Below, in pieces: positions 1 to 6,739 of a stretch of DNA of 20,289 nucleotides. The stretch is taken from the NCBI GenBank assembly GCA_044235825.1, contig JBIIHL010000026.1:1-20289 (forward strand), read 5' to 3'. The notes under the pieces are model-generated. The model was not told the DNA's origin and did not search any database. It saw only the letters and a program-made list of their open reading frames with translations. Source of the DNA: CANGYM01 sp044235825 (GTDB lineage Bacteria; Pseudomonadota; Alphaproteobacteria; JAJTHO01; CANGYM01). Each line of letters begins with the position of its first letter. Position 1 is the stretch's first letter. The translations under genes were made by a program, and so were the position numbers.

Positions 1-744
1 CCGCGCCGCCCGCGCCAACACCAGCGGCGTTGCCGCACCCCCCGTATACGCAGCCAAGACCGTTAAGGCCAATGTCAACGCTACCTCCTGCGCCAATGCC
101 GCCCAGTCTTCATCGGAAATTTCCGGCGGATCAGGCGCTAGGGGCAGACGCTCTGGCAACACAGGCTCCGCCGTGCAGCGACACCCAAAAGCATCCCCCG
201 GGTGGCCGTCGGCGGGGGGATTGTCCCACGAAAATGTCCGATCATCGTACTGCCGGTGCAAAGCCCGCACCTTGCCATCGTCCATGGTCCGCCAGATGTA
301 TTGCTCAATGCCCAAGGTTTCTTGGCGATAGCCATCCAGTCCCTGTTTAAAACGCTCCTCCATCCGCGCTTGCTCCAACGCGATGCGCCGCTGCACTTGG
401 GGGGCCAAGTCTTTATCAGGATCAAAGGCCTTGACGCAAAAATACCCGCCCGCCTCAGGAAAGGCAAACCCCACCGCCTTTTTCCCCCGACGTTTTCGCT
501 TTTTGGGCTGCTTTTTGCCAATTTTTCCCATGCGGTTCAATGTTTTGTAAAATTGAAGGGCATAGGTTGACACCAAAAAAGGCACATAGGGCTCCGCCCC
601 CAAATCCACCTCGTGCTGGTAATGATCCTCTAAACGCTGAATCAACGTGTTGCGGTGCCCCTGCGCCACCGTTTGCAATCGGTCCTCAACGGACACCATC
701 GCCCCTAACAAAGCCTCCAGAGACAGGGGATCCAGTATTGTCAT
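1..744 (-). CDS. MuF / SPP1 gp7-type phage head morphogenesis protein, C-terminus outside window
   Basis: The reading frame is open for 248 codons from an ATG at 744 to the window edge, with no stop. A GAAAGGA ribosome site sits just upstream. Residues 146-194 carry the MuF minor-head signature: IEQYIWRTMDDGKVRALH, then FSWDNPP, GHPGDAFGCRC and TAEP, with the paired cysteines at 188 and 190. Members of this family sit inside the capsid near the portal and help assemble or eject DNA. Residues 71-90 are very rich in Lys and Arg. After the core comes an acidic stretch (208-220) and then a hydrophobic Ala/Leu/Gly segment (221-248) that continues past the edge. Many MuF proteins end soon after the CxC motif, so this one carries an extension. 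It could be an ordinary long minor head protein or a MuF protein with a C-terminal effector domain; the missing part decides. Confidence 0.88.
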   Translation of the reverse strand, partial: MTILDPLSLEALLGAMVSVEDRLQTVAQGHRNTLIQRLEDHYQHEVDLGAEPYVPFLVSTYALQFYKTLNRMGKIGKKQPKKRKRRGKKAVGFAFPEAGGYFCVKAFDPDKDLAPQVQRRIALEQARMEERFKQGLDGYRQETLGIEQYIWRTMDDGKVRALHRQYDDRTFSWDNPPADGHPGDAFGCRCTAEPVLPERLPLAPDPPEISDEDWAALAQEVALTLALTVLAAYTGGAATPLVLARAAR

Positions 745-900
745 ATCGTATCCTTTCAAACTATAAATCCTTAAAAAAAACAAACCCCTAAAACCAGCAG
801 GGGAGAGGGGTGCAAACCATAAAAAACCAAACTATGCCGTCAAAATACAATCCGTGAATCATCCTTATCCTTTAAAAAAAACGCACCCCTCGCCGCTGCC

Positions 901-946
901 CCGTGGGAACAGACGATCACCACCCGTGATCGTTCTGCCCCCACGG
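901..946 (-). terminator. Long hairpin downstream of the capsid gene (possible terminator or processing site)
   Basis: CCGTGGG (901-907) pairs with CCCACGG (940-946), and CGATCAC (914-920) pairs with GTGATCG (926-932); AGA/TCT lies between them with one bulge. The hairpin begins 11 bp after the capsid stop codon. On the minus strand a run of T follows only after about 12 further bases, so it is not a textbook intrinsic terminator. The rest of the 745-957 gap shows a degenerate copy of the GC-rich repeat near 796-812 and no gene. Confidence 0.45.
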
Positions 947-957
947 CCCTAGCGTTG

Positions 958-2184
958 TTACACGTTAAAGTTCAGCAGCTTGATGGCCTTGGTATTCACC
1001 ACGGCGCCGCCCACACGTTTGACGGCATAAAACATCACGTTGGGCTTGGCGGTGTAGGGATCCCGCAAAACGCTGATGTCTGTGCGATCCGCAATGGTAT
1101 AGGTGGATCGAACATCCCCAAAGGCCACGGACAAACTGCCCGCCGCCTTATTGGGCATCTGTTCAATCAACACCACGGGATAGCCCAGCAGGGTTGTGCT
1201 GGTTTTGCCATCCATGGCGGGCTGCCACAGGTATTGACCCGTGCTGTCCTTGAATGTCCGGATATCCGACAATAGGGAGCGATTCATCAACCACACCGCA
1301 TTATCCATATACCGTGTTTCCAGCGACAGCATCAAACGCACCAGAATATCCCCCGGATTTGTGGTGGGAAACGCCCCCGCCACACCGGTTTTCACCTGTT
1401 CAATCTGACCGCTACCTGTTCCAGCGGGATGGGTCAAAATGCCTTTGGGTTGTCCCGTTCCCGTACCACTGATAAAGGCCGTTTGTTCCAGAAGACCCAT
1501 GTTTTCCGCAATTTTCTCAGCAATCCAGCTTTCCACGTCAAACGCCGCATCGTCCAACAAACGCTGCGTGATTTTGGGGTGGGCGTACAGCTCGTGCACC
1601 GGAATATTGATTTTTTGGATGGTTGATGTGTTGGTTTCCGGACGCGCCGCTGTTTCCGCTGCCCACGCCGCCGCGGTTAAGGTATCATCCACCACCACAT
1701 CCACGCTGTCGTTGCTGATGGTAATGATGCGGGATAAACTGCGAAACGGCGTGTTGGCATCAATGGCCTTCACAATGTCCTCGTGCAGGCGGCTGGGCAC
1801 TAAAAAGCCCCCATCCACCCCCGAAGTGGCAGACATGGCCTTGGTTTGCAAGGACAACAACCCGTCATCCTGACCGGTTTTTAAAAAACGGCGAAAGGCC
1901 GCCTTGTGCTGCAGCGCCTCTTCGTTGTCGCTGCTGGCAAAGGTTTCCGTGGGCACCCCGCGGGCGGAACGCTTTTGGGCGTTGGCCAGCGTTTGCATTT
2001 TTTGCTCTAACCGATCAATTTCACCGTTCAGGCGACGCATTTTTTCCTCAACCAAGGGATCTGTGGCCTGTTTTTTGCTTAAATCCCGCTGACGTTCATC
2101 GTTGGTTTCACAAAAAACCTCATAAACGTGACCCATGTCATCGTTTAAGGCCTTGATCTCAAAAGGGCTGTCTGATGGATTCAT
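958..2184 (-). CDS. HK97-family phage major capsid protein
   Basis: The 408-residue protein has the usual layout of an HK97-fold capsid precursor. An N-terminal delta-like region (about 1-110) includes a likely coiled coil at 44-72. The mature domain begins around 118-130 with the typical SGVDGGFLVP. Later motifs also fit the family: HPKITQRLLDDAAFDVESW, SGTGTGQPKGIL, a backbone segment near WLMNRSLLSDI, and the C-terminal DPYTAKPNVMFYAVKRVGG. It forms the icosahedral shell. The start at 2184 is chosen because AGGAG lies 8 bases upstream and the protein then begins with the normal delta-domain length; an in-frame TTG farther upstream lies inside the leader hairpins. No protease gene is fused or adjacent on the upstream side, so processing would need a protease encoded beyond the left edge. 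Confidence 0.93.
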   Translation of the reverse strand: MNPSDSPFEIKALNDDMGHVYEVFCETNDERQRDLSKKQATDPLVEEKMRRLNGEIDRLEQKMQTLANAQKRSARGVPTETFASSDNEEALQHKAAFRRFLKTGQDDGLLSLQTKAMSATSGVDGGFLVPSRLHEDIVKAIDANTPFRSLSRIITISNDSVDVVVDDTLTAAAWAAETAARPETNTSTIQKINIPVHELYAHPKITQRLLDDAAFDVESWIAEKIAENMGLLEQTAFISGTGTGQPKGILTHPAGTGSGQIEQVKTGVAGAFPTTNPGDILVRLMLSLETRYMDNAVWLMNRSLLSDIRTFKDSTGQYLWQPAMDGKTSTTLLGYPVVLIEQMPNKAAGSLSVAFGDVRSTYTIADRTDISVLRDPYTAKPNVMFYAVKRVGGAVVNTKAIKLLNFNV

Positions 2185-2277
2185 AGTGGTAACTCCTAAA
2201 AAATAAAATGAAAAAAATTCCCCGAATGACCTGAAACCATCCAGACCATTGCTGTCGCTAAAACAAAGCAGGGAAAC

Positions 2278-2301
2278 AAAAAAGGCCCCCAAAAGGGAGC
2301 C
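2278..2301 (-). terminator. Rho-independent terminator in the capsid leader
   Basis: On the minus strand, GGCTCCC, a TTTT loop and GGGGGCC form a 7-bp stem (one G-U pair) followed at once by TTTTTT. This is a textbook intrinsic terminator, but it lies about 30 bases after a predicted start of transcription and about 94 bases before the capsid ATG. It could act as an attenuator, end a short RNA, or end a transcript entering from upstream. Confidence 0.7.
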
Positions 2302-2308
2302 GGCACAC

Positions 2309-2329
2309 AAAGAGGCAAAACGCCCCTTT
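2309..2329 (-). other. Leader hairpin upstream of the terminator
   Basis: On the minus strand, AAAGGGGC and GCCTCTTT pair over 8 bp (one G-U pair) around a 5-base loop. It begins within a few bases of the predicted transcription start near 2331. With the terminator at 2278-2301 it would fold nearly the whole first 54 bases of the transcript into two stems. The remaining sequence of this gene-free stretch (2185-2500) shows no ORF I can support. Confidence 0.45.
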
Positions 2330-2337
2330 ATCGTTTC

Positions 2338-2366
2338 TTTATACCGGTTTTTATAAACCGTGTAAA
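2338..2366 (-). promoter_or_regulatory. Sigma-70-like promoter driving the capsid leader
   Basis: On the minus strand TTTACA (2366-2361) is followed by exactly 17 bases and then TATAAA (2343-2338). The spacer itself contains an inverted repeat (CGGTTT / AAACCG), which could serve as an operator. The predicted start is near 2331, directly before the two leader hairpins. Confidence 0.6.
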
Positions 2367-2500
2367 GATGGGGGGGCTACTTTTTTCGGGATCATGCGCT
2401 CATGGGCCAAGAGCATCCGTATCAGAATGACATTGCCCCCCATGCCCCGATGCGCTAAGTTGGGCGACGTTTGATCCCAAAATTTACAAAGAATGCTCTC

Positions 2501-4648
2501 ATGACCCGCGATATCGCCTTGGCCCATGGCTTGACCTCAGAGGAATACGACAAAATTGTCTCCCTCATCGGGCGCACCCCCAACATGACGGAAATCAGTA
2601 TTTTTTCGGTGATGTGGAGCGAGCATTGCAGCTACAAATCCTCAAAACTCTGGCTGAAAACGCTTCCCACAGAGGCCCCATGGGTCATTTGCGGCCCAGG
2701 GGAAAACGCCGGCGTTATTGATGTGGGCGACAACCAAGCCGCCATTTTTAAAATCGAAAGCCACAATCACCCCTCGTTCATCGAGCCCTATCAAGGGGCC
2801 GCCACAGGGGTGGGGGGCATTTTGCGGGACGTCTTCACCATGGGGGCGCGGCCTGTGGCGCTGTTAAACGCCCTGCGGTTTGGGGCCATGGATCACCCCA
2901 AAACGAAATCTTTGGTGCAGGGGGTGGTGGCCGGCATTTCCGGTTATGGCAACTGTATGGGGATTCCCAACATCGGGGGGGAATGCGAATTTGATCCCGC
3001 GTATAACGGCAACATTCTGGTTAATGCCATGACCATCGGGATTGCCGATCAGGACAAGATTTTTTATGCGCGGGCCGCCGGTGTTGGCAATGCCGTGGTG
3101 TATGTAGGGGCCAAAACCGGACGGGACGGCATTCACGGGGCCACCATGGCCTCCGCTGAGTTTTCCGAAGGGGACGAAGACCAACGCCCCACCGTGCAGG
3201 TGGGCGATCCCTTCACCGAAAAGAAATTGCTGGAGGCCTGCCTAGAGCTGATGCAACAGGACGCCATCGTGGCCATTCAGGACATGGGCGCGGCGGGCCT
3301 GACATCATCATCCATTGAAATGGCATCCAAGGGGGATGTGGGGCTGGATCTGAATCTGGATCACGTGCCCTGCCGCGAAGACGGCATGAGCGCCTATGAA
3401 ATGATGCTGTCTGAAAGCCAAGAGCGCATGTTGATGGTCCTGCGCCCCGAAAAAATTGATCTGGCCCAACGGATTTTCAAAAAATGGGAACTGGACTGCA
3501 CCGTCATCGGCACCATCACAGACACCCAGCGTTTGGTCATCACCCATCGCGGCGTGGTTGAGGTTGATGTGCCCCTATCCTGTCTGGCCGATACCGCGCC
3601 AGAATACAACCGCCCTTGGGTAGCCACCCCCGTGCGTCCTGTGTTTCCCGCAGAAGAAGACACGTTATCCACCGAAACTGTGGCCTCGATGCTCAGCGCC
3701 CTGCTGGAGCATCCCAACATTCAAAGCAAAGCATGGATTTGGGAACAGTACGATTCCACCGTGATGGGGGATACCTTGGCCACCCCAGGCGGCGATGCGG
3801 GTATGGTGCGCATTCATGGCACACAAAAGGCACTGGCCGCCACCACCGATTGCACGCCGCGTTATTGTTACGCCGATCCCGTTTTGGGCGGCACCTTGGC
3901 CGTGGTGCAGGCCTATCGCAACCTTTCCGCTGTGGGGGCAGAGCCGCTGGCCATCACCAACAACCTGAATTTTGGAAACCCCCAAAAACCCGACATCATG
4001 GGCCAGTTGGTGGGCTGTGTTCAGGGTATGGGACAGGCCTGCCGCGCCCTGGATTTTCCCGTCATTTCCGGAAACGTGTCCCTGTATAACGAAACCGACG
4101 GACGCGCCATTTTGCCCACCCCCGTCATTGGCGGCGTGGGGATTCTCAGGAATTACAGACACCGTCTTTCTTCTTTGATCAAAGACGCCGGACTTTCCCT
4201 GATTCTCTTGGGATCAAGGGGACAAGGCTGGCTGGGGTGCAGTTTATGGCAACAGGTCTGCACCACCGATACCACCGTGTATGCCCCGCCTTTGGTGGAT
4301 TTGGCGGTGGAAAAACAGTTGTCTCGGACACTCAGGATTTTGGCCCAGAACACTCTGATTCACGCCTGCCACGACGTGGGGGAGGGGGGCTTGCTCATCG
4401 CCTTAACCGAAATGCTGGCCAGCCCTGCTCTTGGTATAGATCTAACCATCCCCATGACGGCGGGCAGCCTGTTTGGGGAGGACATGGGCCGCTACATCGT
4501 GGCCACCCGTGACAGTGCCGCCCTGCAGCGGGCCTTGGGCGATATTCCCCACACCCCCTTGGGACACGTGACAGAGGGCCCGCAGTGGACCCTCAATGGC
4601 AAGGTTTTCTTACCCCAAGGGCCAAAACGACCCCCTCTGACGTTTTAA
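2501..4648 (+). CDS. purL: Phosphoribosylformylglycinamidine synthase subunit PurL (small form)
   Basis: PurL makes FGAM from FGAR, ATP and ammonia in purine synthesis, with PurS and PurQ as partners in this short type. At 715 residues it matches the small PurL class, not the long fused enzyme. Visible motifs include IFSVMWSEHCSYKSSK near residues 30-50, then ESHNHPSFIEPYQGAATG, GGECEFD, DMGAAGLTSSS and MLSESQERML. The second half repeats the fold with NLNFGNPQKPD and ISGNVSLYNETDG. The ATG at 2501 fits the family N-terminus; an in-frame TTG at 2471 would add ten residues, and neither has a strong ribosome site. purS, purQ and purC, which often adjoin purL in alphaproteobacteria, are absent here, so it stands alone next to the prophage edge. 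The downstream gene converges. Confidence 0.96.
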   Translation: MTRDIALAHGLTSEEYDKIVSLIGRTPNMTEISIFSVMWSEHCSYKSSKLWLKTLPTEAPWVICGPGENAGVIDVGDNQAAIFKIESHNHPSFIEPYQGAATGVGGILRDVFTMGARPVALLNALRFGAMDHPKTKSLVQGVVAGISGYGNCMGIPNIGGECEFDPAYNGNILVNAMTIGIADQDKIFYARAAGVGNAVVYVGAKTGRDGIHGATMASAEFSEGDEDQRPTVQVGDPFTEKKLLEACLELMQQDAIVAIQDMGAAGLTSSSIEMASKGDVGLDLNLDHVPCREDGMSAYEMMLSESQERMLMVLRPEKIDLAQRIFKKWELDCTVIGTITDTQRLVITHRGVVEVDVPLSCLADTAPEYNRPWVATPVRPVFPAEEDTLSTETVASMLSALLEHPNIQSKAWIWEQYDSTVMGDTLATPGGDAGMVRIHGTQKALAATTDCTPRYCYADPVLGGTLAVVQAYRNLSAVGAEPLAITNNLNFGNPQKPDIMGQLVGCVQGMGQACRALDFPVISGNVSLYNETDGRAILPTPVIGGVGILRNYRHRLSSLIKDAGLSLILLGSRGQGWLGCSLWQQVCTTDTTVYAPPLVDLAVEKQLSRTLRILAQNTLIHACHDVGEGGLLIALTEMLASPALGIDLTIPMTAGSLFGEDMGRYIVATRDSAALQRALGDIPHTPLGHVTEGPQWTLNGKVFLPQGPKRPPLTF

Positions 4649-4666
4649 AGTCATGGGCGCTTTTCT

Positions 4667-4684
4667 CTCCCCCGCAAGGGGGAG
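4667..4684. repeat. GC-rich REP-like palindrome between convergent genes
   Basis: CTCCCCC and GGGGGAG form a perfect 7-bp stem around GCAA. It lies between the purL stop and the end of the convergent methyltransferase gene, so it may block read-through from both sides. No T-run follows on either strand. It resembles the other C-rich/G-rich palindromes near 5372-5470, 17788-17852 and 20256-20278. Confidence 0.6.
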
Positions 4685-4696
4685 GGGAGTCCCTAT

Positions 4697-5272
4697 TTAT
4701 CTATGAAAAACAGAAACCAACAAATCCAGCAGCGGCAACGCCGTAAACCACCAAACGGCGTCCTTTAGGGCGTTGCGCAAGTATTGGGGGCACATGGGCA
4801 TGGTCTCTGGTGCCTGATACAACGACAAGCGGGGCAGAAAACGGGGGGTTTTCGCGCAGTAAACCTGATAGGGTTCGCCGAATTTTTCCCTCAGAAAGCC
4901 CTCTTCCCGCTGCATCAAACGATGAATCAACACCCAGAAAAGAGGGGGCACCAGCAGGATAATGAGGATTTGCGCCGTGGCCAAGGCAATGCCGCACACC
5001 CCAACAAAGGAAAAAAAATACAGCGGGTTGCGCGTCACCGAAAACGGGCCCTCTGTCACCAATTTCTGGTTTTTAAAGCCCCCCAAAAAAGCCGTGGCAT
5101 ACAAACGCCCCAGCGCCGCCAGCCCAATCAAAACACTGGCCACGGCCCGCAGACCCTGATGAATGGGGGTACCGTGTGGCCACGTTGCCGGCAAAATCAC
5201 CATGGCCAAAACCGTCCCCAAGGCCAACGCCCCCGACAACTGAATGCGTTTTAAATTCAAAGAGCGCGACAT
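4697..5272 (-). CDS. Isoprenylcysteine carboxyl methyltransferase / phospholipid methyltransferase-like membrane protein
   Basis: The 191-residue protein has hydrophobic segments near 13-32, 41-63 and 84-116, and a fourth near 171-190. Between them is the hallmark of the ICMT/PEMT group: GPFSVTRNPLYFF at about 75-87, then EEGFLREKFGEPYQVYC and RFLP, which bind S-adenosylmethionine at the membrane face. Bacterial members methylate small lipids, isoprenoids or unknown substrates, and the substrate cannot be read from sequence. The start at 5272 has an AAAGG about 10 bases upstream and precedes the first hydrophobic segment. It converges with purL and shares no operon with it. The fourth hydrophobic segment after the RFLP motif is longer than in the smallest family members. 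Confidence 0.82.
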   Translation of the reverse strand: MSRSLNLKRIQLSGALALGTVLAMVILPATWPHGTPIHQGLRAVASVLIGLAALGRLYATAFLGGFKNQKLVTEGPFSVTRNPLYFFSFVGVCGIALATAQILIILLVPPLFWVLIHRLMQREEGFLREKFGEPYQVYCAKTPRFLPRLSLYQAPETMPMCPQYLRNALKDAVWWFTALPLLDLLVSVFHR

Positions 5273-5354
5273 ACACGGGACCTTTTTTTATAATTAGGGA
5301 CATAACGTTGGGGGCATCCTAGACGCGTTTTGCCCGAAAGGCAAAACAGAAATC

Positions 5355-5475
5355 CCCCTCTGAAATCCCCCTCTCCCCCTCGGGGAGAAGGCAGGGGAGA
5401 TGGGCTGAAACCCCCAAACAGCCAACGGGTTACAAAACCCCCTCCCTCACCCCCGCACGCGGGAGAGGGGCCGCC
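5355..5475. repeat. Composite GC-rich intergenic repeat
   Basis: Two palindromic modules are joined by a linker. The first is TCTCCCC/GGGGAGA (5372-5388) with flanking copies of the same C-rich word. The second is CCCTCCCTCACCCCCGC followed by GCGGGAGAGGGG (about 5440-5470). The linker carries a GCTGAAACCCCC-like word. The same two-module build recurs downstream of gltA (17788-17852). It behaves like a REP/BIME-type extragenic element. The second module ends just before the stop codon of the orphan gene at 5478. Confidence 0.65.
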
Positions 5476-5477
5476 AT

Positions 5478-5834
5478 TTATTCAGCAAGCCCCCCAGATC
5501 CATCTTGGTTTCTTAGAATTTGAAAAACTTGGGGTTCCAAATCTTGGGATTCTTGTACATTAAAATGGTGTACAATCAGTTTTCTATCCTCAAAAAAAGT
5601 ACTCAAATTCAGAACCAATCCATTCGGCAAAGTGACATGAGTAAGGCCAAACTCTGTATCAGCAGACATACCCTGTTGTTTTGTAGAACCCTTGGGAAAC
5701 GTGACTTTTCGGTAATGTCCGGAATTCTTCCATGTTACACCATACTGCTCTAAATCTCCTAGGGCTGCTAAATTGTTTGGGCCACCCTTTCTAAACAAAT
5801 AAACAATCGAACCCGTCTCTGAATCTTCATCCAT
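5478..5834 (-). CDS. Hypothetical protein, AT-rich orphan
   Basis: I do not recognise this 118-residue protein. It has no signal peptide, membrane segment or cysteine, begins acidic (MDEDSETG) and has a mixed alpha/beta look with alternating hydrophobic residues in the middle (HVTLPNGLVLNLSTFF). The start is supported by GGAG about 9 bases upstream. A TTGACA lies farther upstream on the same strand (complement of 5896-5901) in a very AT-rich tract, so it may have its own promoter. Its codons are clearly more AT-rich than those of purL or def, and repeats flank it on both sides, which suggests recent acquisition. It could be a small prophage or immunity-type cargo gene, but nothing in the sequence proves that. 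Confidence 0.6.
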   Translation of the reverse strand: MDEDSETGSIVYLFRKGGPNNLAALGDLEQYGVTWKNSGHYRKVTFPKGSTKQQGMSADTEFGLTHVTLPNGLVLNLSTFFEDRKLIVHHFNVQESQDLEPQVFQILRNQDGSGGLAE

Positions 5835-5946
5835 ACAAACACTCCAAATGAAATAAAAAATTATTACTTATTTATTTTCTATTATTTATCCTTCTGTCAA
5901 CAGATTTCTGTTCCCTCAGGGCTGTTCCTTTCTGCCAAAACCTAAC

Positions 5947-6131
5947 GATTCTGCGTCATTCCGGCCCAGCGAGCGATAGCGAGCGCCGAGCCGGAACCCA
6001 GCGCAAATGCCAAAACGCGAAGCGTTTTGTTCCTTGTTTTCACAATACAAAGGCAAAAGACTACGCCTTTTGACAGTGGCGCTGGATACCGGATCAGCGG
6101 TCGCTGCGCTCCCTTGTCCGGTATGACGATG
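5947..6131 (-). repeat. 185-bp palindromic element, copy A
   Basis: Read on the minus strand this matches the element at 8477-8661 over the full 185 positions with no gaps and about 20 mismatches by eye. It has nested inverted repeats: outer ends GTCATACCGGAC / GTCCGGAATGAC, an inner pair near GATCCGGTATCCAGC, and small hairpins such as AAAACGCTTCGCGTTTT and a GAGCG-rich stem. The minus frame running through it is open. It fills most of the 5835-6200 gene-free stretch; the remainder is an AT-rich tract (5840-5890) and the short upstream region of def. In style it is like Rickettsia palindromic elements, though I cannot assign it to a named family. Confidence 0.85.
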
Positions 6132-6200
6132 CATAGACATGAATAGCCCCATGATCCCCATCTTCCCCCCCCCAAAAATTTATGATACAATAGAATCCTT

Positions 6201-6722
6201 ATGGCCATTCTCCCGATTCTCACCGCTCCGCATCCTTTTTTGAAAAAAAAGGCCCTTCCCGTCACCGTGTTTGACGCCGCTCTGGCGCAGACGGTGCGGG
6301 ATATGCTGGATACCATGTACGATGCTAAGGGCATTGGTCTGGCCGCCGTGCAGGTGGGCATTGCCCAGCGCATGTTGGTCATGGACGTGGGCGAAGAGGA
6401 CGGCGGCGGCCCCCACATCATCATCAACCCCGTCATCACATGGCTGTCCGAGGACATGTCCAGCTATAACGAGGGCTGTTTGTCCGTCCCCACCCACTAC
6501 AGCGATGTGGTCCGTCCGGCGGAGGTCAAAATCACCTACCAAGACCCCACAGGCGCCCCGCACAGCCTGCACGCCAGCGGCCTGCTGTCCACGTGTTTGC
6601 AGCACGAAATGGACCATTTGGATGGGATTTTGTTTTTGGATCATCTCTCGTCCCTGAAACGCACGCTGATTTTGCGAAAACTGATTAAAAAACAAAAGGC
6701 CGCTGACGCTGTGGCCCTGTAA
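6201..6722 (+). CDS. def: Peptide deformylase
   Basis: It removes the formyl group from the N-terminal methionine of new proteins. All three family motifs are present in this 173-residue protein: GIGLAAVQ at 44-51, EGCLSVP at 91-97 with the metal cysteine at 93, and QHEMDHLDG at 134-142 with metal histidines 135 and 139 and catalytic Glu136. The first motif has Val where many family members have Pro (GxGLAAPQ), a variant that leaves the catalytic residues intact. The ATG at 6201 gives the usual N-terminus, but no clear Shine-Dalgarno precedes it; a TACAAT sits about 10 bases upstream, so the leader may be very short. It lies 17 bp before obgE and probably shares its transcript. The common def-fmt pairing is not seen here. 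Confidence 0.95.
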   Translation: MAILPILTAPHPFLKKKALPVTVFDAALAQTVRDMLDTMYDAKGIGLAAVQVGIAQRMLVMDVGEEDGGGPHIIINPVITWLSEDMSSYNEGCLSVPTHYSDVVRPAEVKITYQDPTGAPHSLHASGLLSTCLQHEMDHLDGILFLDHLSSLKRTLILRKLIKKQKAADAVAL

Positions 6723-6739
6723 GAGAACATCACCCAATT

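Larger units (their letters stand above)
1..2366 (-). mobile_element. Edge of a prophage or prophage remnant (head-gene segment)
   Basis: Two phage head genes lie in tandem on the minus strand: an HK97-fold major capsid gene, then a MuF-type minor head gene that leaves the window at the left edge. A promoter and leader precede the capsid gene, and purL begins soon after, so this is one border of the element. No portal, terminase, prohead protease, integrase or att site is visible here; those genes could only lie beyond position 1. The capsid-before-MuF order and the 213-bp gap between them are unusual for a compact head operon, which may mean rearrangement or decay. Whether the element is intact cannot be told from this window. 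Confidence 0.65.

Noticed and set aside
202..570. Plus-strand frame in the left-edge region
   Set aside because: The minus frame through the same bases has the diagnostic MuF motif and a ribosome site, so this is its shadow.
958..2184. Encapsulin nanocompartment shell
   Set aside because: The protein has the N-terminal delta-like coiled coil and the GGFLVP start of a phage HK97 precursor, and a MuF phage head gene follows; no cargo enzyme is nearby.
2185..2310. Longer capsid start at an in-frame TTG near 2310
   Set aside because: The extra 42 codons would run through both leader hairpins and encode a Cys/Phe/Leu-rich stretch unlike capsid N-termini; AGGAG supports 2184.
4784..5254. Open frame on the plus strand over the membrane methyltransferase gene
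   Set aside because: Gln/Arg/His-rich low-quality translation with no domain, while the minus frame has the ICMT signature and membrane segments.
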